This document shows positions 52,958 through 61,885 of a stretch of 64,000 nt of DNA, one piece after another (the stretch's first letter is position 1; the number at the start of each line of letters is the position of its first letter). The notes under the pieces were generated by a model. The model was not told where the DNA came from, searched no databases, and saw nothing but the letters and a program-made list of their open reading frames with translations. The stretch comes from Actinomycetes bacterium. Its GTDB lineage: Bacteria; Bacillota; Sulfobacillia; Sulfobacillales; JAIMBI01. The stretch lies in NCBI GenBank assembly GCA_023565505.1, contig JAIMBI010000002.1, positions 1 through 64,000 of the forward strand, given 5' to 3'. The position numbers were made by a program, and so were the translations under genes.

Positions 52958-53155
52958 ATGGACAAGGCAGGGGCGCCGCCGACGGAGGCGGGGACAGACG
53001 GCCCGCCGGCCGCCGTGGTGGCGGCGATCATGGCGGCGGTGGCCGCCTACGATGCGCGGCTCCGGCCGGTGGCGATCCGGGAGGCGTGGCCGGCGCCGAG
53101 CGCGTGGCGCTGGGTCGGACGGCGGGAGGCCATGGAGGGAGGATGGCCGTGGTAG
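52958..53155 (+). CDS. Small carboxylase subunit (OadG/epsilon-like)
   Basis: A 65-residue protein with a helix [20 protein letters not shown] and a C-terminal [13 protein letters not shown] motif. That WxxxGRxExM tail is common in small subunits encoded between carboxyltransferase beta and biotin carrier genes. There is no clear membrane segment, so a soluble assembly role is likelier than a sodium-pump gamma subunit. It overlaps the biotin carrier gene by 13 bases. Confidence 0.6.
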   Translation: MDKAGAPPTEAGTDGPPAAVVAAIMAAVAAYDARLRPVAIREAWPAPSAWRWVGRREAMEGGWPW

Positions 53156-53553
53156 GTCGGCGGCAGTTCCGGGTCGTGGTGGACGGCCGGACGTATTGGG
53201 TGTCGGTGGAGGAGGTCGGGGACATCCCGGCGGCCCCGGCGGAACCGGCCGCCGTCCCGGTGACCGCGGGGCCGGAGGCGGCCCCTCCGGCGCCGGTGCC
53301 GCCCCCCGCGGCGGCCGCCCCGAAGCGGCCGGCCGGCGGGGCGGCGGTGGTGAGCGCGCCGCTGCCGGGGACGGTGCTGGAGGTGAAGACCGCCGTCGGG
53401 GAGGCGGTCGAACCGGGCCAGGTGCTGGTGATCCTGGAAGCGATGAAGATGGAGAACGAGATCGTGGCGCCGCGGCGGGGGGTCGTCACGGCGGTCCACG
53501 TGACCAAGGGCGCGGGCGTCGGGGTGAACGACCCGCTGGTGGAGATCGAGTAG
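53143..53553 (+). CDS. Biotin carboxyl carrier protein
   Basis: A 136-residue protein. The N-terminal part ([17 protein letters not shown]) is followed by an Ala/Pro hinge (about 30-65) and a biotinyl domain ([35 protein letters not shown]). The Lys in EAMKMEN is the biotinylation site. The hinge lets the biotin reach the carboxyltransferase. An alternative GTG start at 53149 has better spacing from GGAGGGA. Confidence 0.93.
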   Translation: MAVVGRRQFRVVVDGRTYWVSVEEVGDIPAAPAEPAAVPVTAGPEAAPPAPVPPPAAAAPKRPAGGAAVVSAPLPGTVLEVKTAVGEAVEPGQVLVILEAMKMENEIVAPRRGVVTAVHVTKGAGVGVNDPLVEIE

Positions 53554-53579
53554 GCCCGGGGCGACAGGAGGCGAGGCGG

Positions 53580-54347
53580 ATGGAGATCGCGGGACGGCTG
53601 TTCGTGGTCGCCGGGGGCGCGTCGGGTCTGGGCCGGGCGACGGCGGAGCGGCTGGTGGCGGCGGGCGGCCGGGTGGCTGTCCTCGACCGAGACGCGGAGG
53701 CCGGCGAGGCCGTGGCACGGCGCTTGGGCGACGCCGCCGGATTCTGGCCGGTCGACGTGACGGATCCGGCCGGCGTGGAGGCGGCCCTGCGCGCGGCGAC
53801 GGAACGGTTCGGGGCGCTGCGCGGGGCGGTGAACTGCGCGGGGGTCGCCATCGCGGAACGGGTGCTCGGCCGCCGGGGGCCGCACGATCTCGCGGCGTTC
53901 GCGCGGGTCGTCACGGTGAACCTGGTGGGGACGTTCAACGTGCTGCGGCTGGCGGCCCAGCTCATGGCGGAGGCGGACCCCCTGGCGGACGGGGAGCGGG
54001 GGGTCATCGTCAACACGGCGTCGGTGGCGGCGTTCGAAGGGCAGATCGGGCAGGCGGCCTACAGCGCCTCGAAGGGCGGGGTGGTGAGCCTCACGCTGCC
54101 GGCGGCGCGGGAGCTGGCGGCGCTCGGGATCCGGGTCATGGCCATCGCGCCGGGGATCTTCGACACGCCGATGCTGGCGGCGCTGCCCGAGCCGGCGCGG
54201 CGCTCGCTGGGGGAGCAGGTGCCGTTCCCGCGGCGCCTGGGGCAGCCGGCGGAGTACGCGCAGTTGGTTCAGCACATCATCGAGAATCCCATGCTCAACG
54301 GCAGCGTCATCCGGCTCGACGGCGCCATCCGGATGGCGCCCCGGTAG
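53580..54347 (+). CDS. SDR dehydrogenase, 3-hydroxyacyl-CoA type 2-like
   Basis: A 255-residue short-chain dehydrogenase. The NAD motif is [17 protein letters not shown], with the NxAG region VNCAGVA and the catalytic YxxxK in AAYSASKGG. The [12 protein letters not shown] segment and [20 protein letters not shown] loop closely fit HSD10-type 3-hydroxyacyl-CoA (2-methyl-3-hydroxybutyryl-CoA) dehydrogenases of branched-chain catabolism. That fits the propionyl-CoA context. The ribosome-binding site is GGAGGCGAGG. Confidence 0.87.
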   Translation: MEIAGRLFVVAGGASGLGRATAERLVAAGGRVAVLDRDAEAGEAVARRLGDAAGFWPVDVTDPAGVEAALRAATERFGALRGAVNCAGVAIAERVLGRRGPHDLAAFARVVTVNLVGTFNVLRLAAQLMAEADPLADGERGVIVNTASVAAFEGQIGQAAYSASKGGVVSLTLPAARELAALGIRVMAIAPGIFDTPMLAALPEPARRSLGEQVPFPRRLGQPAEYAQLVQHIIENPMLNGSVIRLDGAIRMAPR

Positions 54348-54398
54348 ACGCGCCCCGGCGGGGGCCCGCCGGGGCCCCCGCGGCGCCGCGGACCGCCT

Positions 54399-54800
54399 TC
54401 AGGTGCGGTTCCGCTTCTTCTCCACCATCGCCTCGAACTGGGTCCGGGGCAGGCAGTACCGCTCGTGTTCGGCCTCGCCCACCACCTCCACTTCGTCGCG
54501 GACCACCACCTGGAAACGGACCCGGGGCCCGTCCACCGCGGTGATCGTGGCCTCGGCGGTGACGCGCATCCCGAGCGGCGTCGGCCGCCGATGCGACAGG
54601 GTCACCCAGGTGCCGAGGCTCACCCAGTCCGACGGCAGCCCGCGTTCCAGGGCGGCACCACAGGCCACCTCCACCAGGTCGAGCATCATGGGGGTGGCGA
54701 ACACCAGGACGCCCGGGTTGCCCATCGCGTCGGCGGTGTGGGCCCGCTCGACGGTCCAGGTCACGCGTCCCGTGTCGCCGACTTGAGGCGAAAACGCCAT
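54399..54800 (-). CDS. FlK-like hot-dog thioesterase
   Basis: A 133-residue hot-dog protein. Thr36, Glu44 and His70, plus Gly63, lie at exactly the spacing of Thr42, Glu50, His76 and Gly69 of fluoroacetyl-CoA thioesterase FlK. The two lid phenylalanines of FlK (33, 36) are replaced by glycines here, so fluoroacetyl specificity is unlikely and a short acyl-CoA is the likely substrate. It is convergent to the SDR gene and divergent from the LysR gene. GC-rich inverted repeats at 54353-54374 may terminate both converging transcripts. Confidence 0.82.
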   Translation of the reverse strand: MAFSPQVGDTGRVTWTVERAHTADAMGNPGVLVFATPMMLDLVEVACGAALERGLPSDWVSLGTWVTLSHRRPTPLGMRVTAEATITAVDGPRVRFQVVVRDEVEVVGEAEHERYCLPRTQFEAMVEKKRNRT

Positions 54801-55007
54801 ATCCCATCCATCCCTCCGTGCCTTGGTCGGGGCCCGTTCCGGCGGGGCCGGCCGACGGGCGTCCCTTCGCGTTTTTCGTTTCCGGGCGCGAAATCCTGCC
54901 GGGCGGAGGTCCGCCGGGGGGGCGGGCGGACGGTTGGAGATGGTTTAGACTGGAGGCATCCGGAGACGACCGCCCCCGGGCGGTCGGGGAGAGGAGGCCG
55001 ACACGCG

Positions 55008-55934
55008 GTGGGCGACGGGGCGGAGGTGACGCTGCGCCAGCTCCGGTGCCTGGTGGCGGTCGCCGACCACGGGTCCATCTCCGCGGCGGCGGCGGCGCTG
55101 GACGTCTCGCAGCCGACCGTGACCCACCAACTCCAGCTGTTGGAACGGACGCTGGGCCATCGGCTCCTGGATCGGCATGCGCGGGGCGTGTCGGTCCGGC
55201 CCGAGGGCCTGTTGGTGGTGGAGCGCGCGCGACGCATCGTGCAGGCCGTGGAGGCCCTCGGCGACGACCTGGTGGAGCCGGGGACGGTGCGGGGCGAGGT
55301 GCGCCTGGGGATCGTCCCGTCGGCCGCGTCCCACCACTTTCCGACGCTGTACCGCCAGCTGAGCCACCAGTACCCCCTCATCGCGCTGAGCCTGCAGGAG
55401 GAGTCGAGTGCCACCCTGGTCGAACGCGTGCGCCAGGGTGATCTCGACCTGGCGGTGGCCACCCTGCCCCTGCCCCACGCCGAGGTGGAGCTGGAACGGC
55501 TCTGGCGCGAGGAACTCATGCTCATCGTCCCGCCGGGGGAGGCGGCCTGGGGCCCGGGACCGGTGCCCGTCGCCGCGCTCGCGGGGCGCCCGTACATCGG
55601 TTTGGCGCCCGGGGCGGGCCTGCACTCCCGCATCCTCGAGATGTTCCACGAGGCGGGCATCCAGCCGCGGGTGGACTTCGAGGCCCAGAGCCTCGGCACG
55701 GCCGTGGGCTTCGTGGCCGCGGGACTCGGGGTGTCCATCGTCCCCGCCCTGGTCGCCCGCGTATACCATGATGCCGGGTACGTGCAGGCGCTGCACCTGG
55801 AGCCGAAGGTCTATCGTCACTTGGTGCTCATTCACCGGCCGGTGGCGGACCTGCGCCCCGCGGCCCAGACCGTGCTGCGCTTCCTCCAGGTCCAGGCGCG
55901 GCGCATCGGATCCCCGACAGGGGAGCGCAGCTAG
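55008..55934 (+). CDS. LysR-family transcriptional regulator
   Basis: A 308-residue regulator. The N-terminal winged helix reads TLRQLRCLVAVADHGSISAA and AAALDVSQPTVTHQLQLLE. The effector domain (GEVRLGIVPSAASHHFPTLY) follows. LysR proteins often control divergently transcribed neighbours, here the FlK-like thioesterase gene 207 bases away. The GTG start follows GAGGAGG. Effector unknown. Confidence 0.88.
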   Translation: MGDGAEVTLRQLRCLVAVADHGSISAAAAALDVSQPTVTHQLQLLERTLGHRLLDRHARGVSVRPEGLLVVERARRIVQAVEALGDDLVEPGTVRGEVRLGIVPSAASHHFPTLYRQLSHQYPLIALSLQEESSATLVERVRQGDLDLAVATLPLPHAEVELERLWREELMLIVPPGEAAWGPGPVPVAALAGRPYIGLAPGAGLHSRILEMFHEAGIQPRVDFEAQSLGTAVGFVAAGLGVSIVPALVARVYHDAGYVQALHLEPKVYRHLVLIHRPVADLRPAAQTVLRFLQVQARRIGSPTGERS

Positions 55935-55948
55935 CGGGGGAGGTCGGG

Positions 55949-56380
55949 ATGAGGCGACTGTCACGGGACGCGTATTTCATGGCCATCGCCCAGGCGGCGG
56001 CGCGCCGCTCCACGTGCGTGCGGCGGGCGGTCGGCGCCGTCGTGGTGGACCGGGCGGGGCGCATCCTGAGCACCGGGTACAACGGCAGCCCGGAGCGCTA
56101 TCCGCACTGCGAGGAATTGTGCGGCCCCAACCCGCCCGGACCGTGCCAGTGGAGCGTGCACGCCGAGATCAACGCCCTGCTGTTCGCGGAGAACCGCCAG
56201 CCGGAGAAAACCCTCTACGTGACGGCCGCGCCGTGCCGCCAGTGCGCTTTGGCCATCGCCAACGCCGGCATCGTCCGCGTGGTCATCGGGGCGCCGTACC
56301 GCACCGAGGAAGGGCTCGAGGTGCTCCGCCGCGGCCACATCCCGTACGAGTTCGTGCCGCCGCCGGATCCCGAGCCGTGA
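55949..56380 (+). CDS. dCMP deaminase
   Basis: A 143-residue zinc deaminase. The zinc site is WSVHAEINALL (His, Glu) with AAPCRQCALAIANAG (two Cys). The N-terminal RDAYFMAIAQAAARRSTCVRR fits deoxycytidylate deaminases, which supply dUMP for dTMP synthesis. It lies 14 bases after the LysR gene and may be co-transcribed with it. Confidence 0.9.
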   Translation: MRRLSRDAYFMAIAQAAARRSTCVRRAVGAVVVDRAGRILSTGYNGSPERYPHCEELCGPNPPGPCQWSVHAEINALLFAENRQPEKTLYVTAAPCRQCALAIANAGIVRVVIGAPYRTEEGLEVLRRGHIPYEFVPPPDPEP

Positions 56381-56662
56381 CGGGCCGCACGGCCCGGCGG
56401 CGCGGACAAGCCCGGGGCGCGGACCGGACCGGGGAGGGGTCGGCCGGACTCGCGGGGCCCGGGGGACGTCCGGCGGTTCCGCCACGGGCCGGAGGGGCCG
56501 AACCGGCGCGGACGACCTCGGGCAGCCGCTCTTGTCAAGGGGGACGGGACCCCCTATAACTGGAACCACCGAGGCGCCGGGGCCGCCCGCGCGGCGGCCC
56601 GGCCGGGTCGTGCGGGCACGGCCCGGGGCGGTACCGCAGTTATCGACGAGGAGGCTCGGGAC

Positions 56663-57445
56663 GTGGAGGCGAAGTGGTTCAATCCGTTTCCGCTGCTGAA
56701 GGGACGGCGGGCCCTGGTGACCGGCGGCAGCCGGGGCATCGGGGCGGGGATGGCCGAAGGGCTCGCGCGCGTCGGCGCCGAGGTGGTGATTACGCAGACG
56801 CGGCCACCGGCCGAGCATACGCCCGCCTGGGTGGAGGCGGTGCGGGCGGAGGGGTTCTCGGTCACGGTCATCCAGGGCGTCTTCGAGCAGCCGGAGACCC
56901 TCTACGACTGGGCCGAGCGTGTCTGGGCGGAGTACGGTCCGTTCGACATCCTGGTCAACAACGCGGGGATCATGCGGCGGGGGCCGGTCGACACCTTCCG
57001 CTGGGAGGACTGGAAGACGGTCATCGACGTCAACCTCCACGCGGTGTTCGTGCTGACGCAGGCCATCGGCCGGAAGATGGTCGAGCGGGGCTACGGCAAG
57101 ATCATCAACACCGCGTCGCTCATGTCGTTCCAGGGGGGGATCCGGGTGCCGGCCTACGCGGCCGCCAAGGGCGGGGTCGCGCAGCTCACCAAGGCTTTCG
57201 CGAACGAATGGGCCGGGCGGGGCGTCAACGTGAACGCCATCGCGCCGGGGTACATCGCGACCGACCTCACCCAGGCCCTGCGCGACGATCCGGAACGCTT
57301 CCGCGAGCTGTCGTCCCGGATCCCGCAGGGGCGCTGGGGCACGCCCGACGACCTCGCCGGGGCCGTCGTCTTCCTCGCCTCGCCGTGGTCGGACTACGTC
57401 AACGGCCACGTGCTGGCCGTGGACGGCGGTTGGCTGGCCCGCTGA
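56663..57445 (+). CDS. SDR dehydrogenase, gluconate/2-deoxygluconate type
   Basis: A 260-residue short-chain dehydrogenase. Motifs are ALVTGGSRGIGAGMAEGLA, ILVNNAGIMRR, the Ser region IINTASLMSFQGG, YAAAKGG and NAIAPGYIATDLTQAL. The pattern, with FNPFPLLKGRRA at the start, is closest to gluconate 5-dehydrogenase and KduD-like enzymes. The GTG start follows GAGGAGGCTCGG. The preceding 280 bases hold GC-rich repeats but no gene. Confidence 0.85.
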   Translation: MEAKWFNPFPLLKGRRALVTGGSRGIGAGMAEGLARVGAEVVITQTRPPAEHTPAWVEAVRAEGFSVTVIQGVFEQPETLYDWAERVWAEYGPFDILVNNAGIMRRGPVDTFRWEDWKTVIDVNLHAVFVLTQAIGRKMVERGYGKIINTASLMSFQGGIRVPAYAAAKGGVAQLTKAFANEWAGRGVNVNAIAPGYIATDLTQALRDDPERFRELSSRIPQGRWGTPDDLAGAVVFLASPWSDYVNGHVLAVDGGWLAR

Positions 57446-57560
57446 CGGCGCATAGTCCGGGTCCCCGATGGAAGGCTAAGGCCGGGACAGGGTGCGGTCG
57501 CCGGGCGTGCCGGCGGCCGACCTCCCGGTCCACGACTTTCCGGAGGAGGACCCGAGTGGC

Positions 57561-58148
57561 GTGAGGATCGAGACAGGCGAGGCATTGGGACTCCACGAGA
57601 TGCTGCAGTCGCTGGCCGTGGCGATCGAGAAGCTGTCCGTGTACGAGGAGGAGGCCCGGTCGGACGAGCTGCGCTACCTGGCGGCGGACATCTGCCGGGA
57701 GGCCGAGCAGGACTACGAAGAGCTCCGGGACATTGTGGAGGGTGCCGGCATGGCCGGGATGCTCCGGACGGCGGAGGACGGCTGGCACGACGAGATCCGG
57801 CCGCGGCTGGAGGGCCGGACGCGGGCGCCCCTCAAGCCCGTGCAGCCGCGGACCACGGGCCGGTTGTCAGATCGCGCGATGGTCACCGACATGCTCGAGT
57901 GCTGCAAGCAGATCGCGGTGAAGGCGGTGTTCTTCGCCACGGAGATGTCCCACCAGAGCATCCGGCGCGCCCTGGCCGAACTGAGCCGCAAGCACCTCGA
58001 CGCGGCGTTCAAGATCTACAAGTTCATGGAGCGCAGCGGGTGGTATCCGCAGCTCCAGAGCGGCGAGAGTCCCGAACAGTGGCTGACGGACACGCACCGG
58101 CCGCCCGAGGAGGCGCCGCGGCGCGTGACCCGCTCGGCCGTGATGTAA
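57561..58148 (+). CDS. CotF-family spore coat protein
   Basis: A 195-residue mostly helical protein. DRAMVTDMLECCKQIAVKAV, FATEMSHQSIRRALAELSRKHL and FMERSGWYPQLQ match the Coat_F ferritin-like fold, with the characteristic terminal GWYP. CotF proteins are laid into the spore coat in Bacillus. The GTG at 57561 is favoured by GGAGGAGG 12 bases before it; an in-frame GTG at 57492 would add 23 residues. A strong terminator follows. Confidence 0.78.
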   Translation: MRIETGEALGLHEMLQSLAVAIEKLSVYEEEARSDELRYLAADICREAEQDYEELRDIVEGAGMAGMLRTAEDGWHDEIRPRLEGRTRAPLKPVQPRTTGRLSDRAMVTDMLECCKQIAVKAVFFATEMSHQSIRRALAELSRKHLDAAFKIYKFMERSGWYPQLQSGESPEQWLTDTHRPPEEAPRRVTRSAVM

Positions 58149-58169
58149 ACCCGGCGGCGATCGATTCGG

Positions 58170-58203
58170 AGCGGCGGGGGCGACGACGCCCCCGCCGCTT
58201 TCT
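58170..58203 (+). terminator. Intrinsic terminator after the cotF-like gene
   Basis: A 13-bp perfect stem AGCGGCGGGGGCG/CGCCCCCGCCGCT with loop ACGA is followed by TTCT. It sits 22 bases after the stop. Confidence 0.75.
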
Positions 58204-58422
58204 GCCGGGCGGGCCGGATCCCGTTGGCCGGCCCCGGGCACGTCTTGCGGCGGCGGCAGGCGAATATGCCCATAGGGGGGCGGACTTTGTCCGAAACCCG
58301 CAGTACGGGAGGCGCTCCACCGAGGTTCGGCGCACGGTGGGGCGCGATGCCGCCCCGAAGAGGACGGAGGGTCCCGCGGCCCCGAGGGGGCGGCGGACGC
58401 TGTCGCGAGGGAGGCGACAGGC

Positions 58423-58811
58423 ATGTTCCAGCAGGTGTTGAACCCCGCCCACAACCTCGCCCTCACGGCCTTGTTGTCCATCCTTCCGTTCGTGGTGCTG
58501 CTGGCGTTGTTGGCCTGGCTGAGGACCTCGGTCTGGGTCGCGACCCTCATCGGGTCGGCGGCAACGCTGCGGTTGGCGCTGACGGTCTGGCGGATGCCGC
58601 CCGGGGTCGGCCTCCAATCCTACCTCTTCGGGGGCCTGACGGGCGCATGGGCCATCGACTGGATCACGTTCTGGGGCGTCGTCATCTTCAACGCGCTCAA
58701 CGCCACCGGCCTGTTCGAGGTCTTCAAGAACTGGCTCGTCGCCCGGGCGACGCCCGACATCCGGGTGCAGACGATCCTGCTGGCGTGGTCGCTGGGCGCC
58801 CTCCTCGAGGG
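58423..58811 (+). pseudogene. lctP: L-lactate permease gene, 5' part, split by IS607
   Basis: The first 129 residues of an LctP-family permease: MFQQVLNPAHNLALTALLSI, several membrane helices, and the conserved LAWSLGALLEG at the junction. The continuation LVGFGYP begins at 60668. The ATG follows GGGAGGCGACAGG. The IS607 element sits in a run of three G, so the permease cannot be made in one piece. LctP imports lactate or glycolate with protons. Confidence 0.85.
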
Positions 58812-58868
58812 TTGAGAACTGCTCGTAGGACTATGGACAAACATGGATAGTTGGGTTATTCTGTCCAC

Positions 58869-59435
58869 GTGAAGCTGAGTGAATGGGCACGCAAGCGAGG
58901 CATCTCCTACAAGACAGCCTGGCGCTGGGTACGGCAAGGAAAGATGCCTGTTCCCTTTGAGCAGACGCCCACCGGGACGATTTTGGTCAAAGAGCCGGAG
59001 GCCACTTCCCAGGCCGTGGCCCTGTATGCCCGCGTGTCCAGCGTCGACCAAAAGACGGATCTGGACCGGCAAATCGCCCGGCTGGTTGCCTACGCCAGCG
59101 AACAGGGCTGGGCCGTCGCCCGGGCCGTCTCCGAGATCGGGTCCGGTCTGAACGGCCACCGGCCCAAGCTCATACGCTTGCTGTCCGACCCAAAGGTGGG
59201 CACCATCGTCGTCGAACACCGGGACCGGCTCATGCGCTTCGGCTTCGAGTACGTCGAAGCGGCTCTGGCGGCCCAGGGACGGCGGATTGTCGTCGTTGAG
59301 CCCGGTGAGGTCAAGGATGACCTGGTCCAGGACATGATCGAGGTCCTGACGTCGTTCTGTGCCCGCCTTTACGGTCGCCGGTCGGCCCGGAACAAGGCGA
59401 AAAAAGCCCTGGAGGCCATTGAACGTGAAGGTTAA
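58869..59435 (+). CDS. tnpA: IS607-family serine recombinase TnpA
   Basis: A 188-residue transposase. An N-terminal MerR-like HTH (KLSEWARKRGISYKTAWRWV) is followed by a serine resolvase domain with ALYARVSSVDQKTDLDRQI, the nucleophile being the Ser in RVSS, and the VEHRDRLMRFGFEYVE segment. The GTG at 58869 fits the family start. The last 11 bases overlap tnpB. Confidence 0.92.
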   Translation: MKLSEWARKRGISYKTAWRWVRQGKMPVPFEQTPTGTILVKEPEATSQAVALYARVSSVDQKTDLDRQIARLVAYASEQGWAVARAVSEIGSGLNGHRPKLIRLLSDPKVGTIVVEHRDRLMRFGFEYVEAALAAQGRRIVVVEPGEVKDDLVQDMIEVLTSFCARLYGRRSARNKAKKALEAIEREG

Positions 59436-60528
59436 CCGGGCCTATCGGTACGAACTGAACCCCAACGTCCAGCAGCGCATCCTGCTGACCAAGCACGCGG
59501 GCGCTGCCCGGTTCGCCTACAACTGGGGCTTGGCTCGGCGCATCGAGCTGTACCAGCAAACAGGGAAGACCACCAACGCCATCGAGCAGCACCGGGAACT
59601 GAACAGCCTGAAGAAGACCGAGTACCCGTGGCTGTACGAGGTATCCAAGTGCGCCCCGCAGGAGGCGCTGCGGGACCTGGACCGGGCCTTCGCGAACTTC
59701 TTCCGGGGCTTGAAGGAAGGCCGTCATGCTGGCTTCCCCCGGTTCCGGAAGAAGGGGCGGGACGACCGGTTCCGGCTGACGGGCTCGATCCGGGTGGTGG
59801 GCCGAGCGGTGCGGCTTCCCCGGCTGGGCCGTATCCGGCTGAAGGAAGAGCCGCAGGTCCAGGGCCGCGTCCTGTCGGCGACGGTGAGCCGGGAAGCCGA
59901 CCGCTGGTATGTGAGCCTGACGGTGGAGGTGGATCTGCCGGATCCGGACCCGGTGGCAGGACCGGCGGTCGGGGTGGATGTCGGGCTGTGCCACTTCGCG
60001 ACCATCGTCGGGGACGATGGGACGGTGGCGACGATCGAGGCACCCAGGCCCCTGGAGCGGTCTCTGCGCCGCCTGCGCCGCCGTCAGCGGCAACACAGCC
60101 GGAAGCGGAAGGGGTCGAAGAACCGGCGGAAGTCGGCCCTGCGGCTGGCGCGGCTGCACCGGCGCGTTCGCAACATCCGGCGAGACTTCCTACATCAGCT
60201 CACCACGCGCCTGGCGAAAACCAAGTCGGTGATCGTGGTGGAGGACCTGAACGTGAGCGGACTGTTGCAGAACCCATACCTGGCACGGCACGTCGCCGAC
60301 AGCGGCTGGGGCGAGTTCCGGCGGATGCTGGCCTACAAGTGCATGTGGTACGGGAGCCGACTGGTGGTTGCGAACCGGTACGACCCGAGCAGCAAGACTT
60401 GCTCGGCTTGTGGGCACGTGTTGGAGGCGCTGCCGCTGGACGTGCGGGTATGGGACTGCCCGGCCTGTGGCGCGCATCATGACCGGGACGTGAACGCGGC
60501 CCGGAATCTCCTGGCGATGGCCAGATGA
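59425..60528 (+). CDS. tnpB: IS607 TnpB, RNA-guided nuclease
   Basis: A 367-residue protein of the TnpB family ancestral to Cas12. The N-terminal part reads VNRAYRYELNPNVQQRILLT and ARFAYNWGLARR. The RuvC residues are Asp in VGVDVGLCHFATI, Glu in VIVVEDLNVSGLL and Asp in HHDRDVNAARNL. The zinc ribbon is CSACG with CPACG. TnpB cuts DNA guided by an RNA made from the element's right end, which helps the element persist. The GTG start overlaps tnpA. Confidence 0.93.
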   Translation: MKVNRAYRYELNPNVQQRILLTKHAGAARFAYNWGLARRIELYQQTGKTTNAIEQHRELNSLKKTEYPWLYEVSKCAPQEALRDLDRAFANFFRGLKEGRHAGFPRFRKKGRDDRFRLTGSIRVVGRAVRLPRLGRIRLKEEPQVQGRVLSATVSREADRWYVSLTVEVDLPDPDPVAGPAVGVDVGLCHFATIVGDDGTVATIEAPRPLERSLRRLRRRQRQHSRKRKGSKNRRKSALRLARLHRRVRNIRRDFLHQLTTRLAKTKSVIVVEDLNVSGLLQNPYLARHVADSGWGEFRRMLAYKCMWYGSRLVVANRYDPSSKTCSACGHVLEALPLDVRVWDCPACGAHHDRDVNAARNLLAMAR

Positions 60529-60664
60529 ACGGCCTACCGCCAGTTCGGCGGGAAGTGACGCCTGTGGACATCGGAGGTTGCAGGCCGCAAGGCCGGTGCC
60601 GGTGGATGAGGCAGGAAGCAACCAGGATAGGTGTCGTGGGACATTTGTCCATGAGTTGCAGAAC
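60529..60664 (+). ncRNA. Candidate omega (right-end) RNA of IS607 TnpB
   Basis: The 136 non-coding bases between tnpB and the right junction are where TnpB-associated guide RNAs end. The scaffold usually overlaps the 3' end of tnpB, and the guide is the flanking DNA just past the element. Here that guide would be the permease sequence from about 60665 onward. The call rests on position; I have not folded the scaffold. Confidence 0.45.
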
Positions 60665-61885
60665 GGGCTGGTGGGCTTCGGCTATCCGTAGGCGGTGATG
60701 GCGCCGATCCTCATCGGCCTGGGCGTGGCGGAGCTCGACGCCATCCGGGTCACCGCCATCGCCAACAACGCGCCCGTCTCGTACGGCGCCCTGGGTGTCC
60801 CGATCATCGCCCTGGCCACCGTGACCGGGCTGCCGCTACTGGCGCTGTCGGCCTCGGTGGGCAAGGTGGTGGCGCTGCTCGCCCTCCTGCCGCCCTGGGT
60901 GCTGATCTACCTCGTCTCGGGCCGCCGGGGGTTCGCCGACGGCTGGCCGCTGGCCGTCGTGGGGTCGCTCGCGTACATCCTCGGGCAGTTGCCCGTCTCC
61001 CAGTTCGTCGGGCCCTACCTGCCGGACATCACCGGCTCGCTGGTCTCGTTCGGCCTGCTCCTGGCCTTGCTCCGGGTGTGGCGGCCCCGGACCCTCCTCG
61101 GCTACGGCGGGCGGGAGCTGGACGCCGAGGCGGCGGCGCGCTTCGAGGCCGTCCCGGTCAGCCGGGCCGCCGCCTGGCGGGCCTGGCTCCCGTTTATCAT
61201 CCTCATCGTGGTGGTCGTCCTATGGACCGGCCCGTGGTCCCCCCTGCCGGGCTTGAGCCTCATGGCCCTGAAGGCGGCCGCCGTCTCCTCCATCTCCCAC
61301 AAGGCGACCAGCGTGGCCTTCAGTTTCACGCCGTTCGCCGGCGGGACCTCCATCCTGGTCTCCTGGCTCCTCATGCTGGCCGTGCTGCGCCCGGGCGCCG
61401 CGGCGGTCCGCGAGGTCTTCCGCACCACCTTCCGGCAGATGTGGGGCGCGCTGTTGGTCGGGTTCCTCATCTTCGGCCTGGCGGACGTGTTCAACCTCTC
61501 CGGCATGGCGGCCTCGTTGGCCTACACGTTCAGCCGCATCGGGCCGGCCTTCATCGTGCTCGCGCCCGTGCTGGGGTGGATCGGCGTGGCGCTGTCCGGC
61601 AGCAACACCTCGACCAACGCCATGTTCGGCCTGATGCAGACCCTCGTGGGCAAGCTCCTGGGATTCCCGGCGCTGCTCCTCCCCTCCCTGAACTCGGTCG
61701 GGGCCGAGGTCGGCAAGCCCATCGCCCCGCAGACCGCGAGCGTGGGGGTGGCGACCACCCGCTTCGTGCCCAGCGAGGGCCAGGTGATCCGGCACAACCT
61801 GGGGTGGACGCTGGTCCTCCTCGCCTGGCTCATCATCGTGGGCCTGTTGTACTACACGGTGGCGCCGGGGGTGATGCGCCTCTAG
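60665..61885 (+). pseudogene. lctP: L-lactate permease gene, 3' part, with an additional amber codon
   Basis: The LctP frame resumes at LVGFGYP. The next codon is TAG at 60689-60691 where TGG (Trp) is expected, so a nonsense mutation accompanies the insertion. After it the frame is open to 61885 with AVMAPILIGLGVAELDAIRV, NNAPVSYGALGVPIIAL, the VSSISHKATSVAFSFTPFAG region and SGSNTSTNAMFG, all LctP signatures. A start at GTG 60695 could yield a truncated 396-residue protein of unknown activity. Confidence 0.85.

Larger units (their letters stand above)
58812..60664 (+). mobile_element. IS607-family element inside the lactate permease gene
   Basis: The element carries a serine-recombinase TnpA and an RNA-guided nuclease TnpB. 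GGG occurs at both junctions (58809-58811 and 60665-60667) with no longer duplication, which fits IS607 insertion at a GG dinucleotide. Short inverted sequences ATGGACAAA (58833-58841) and its complement near 60645-60653 mark the ends. Both genes are intact, so the element is potentially mobile and the insertion looks recent. Confidence 0.87.
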
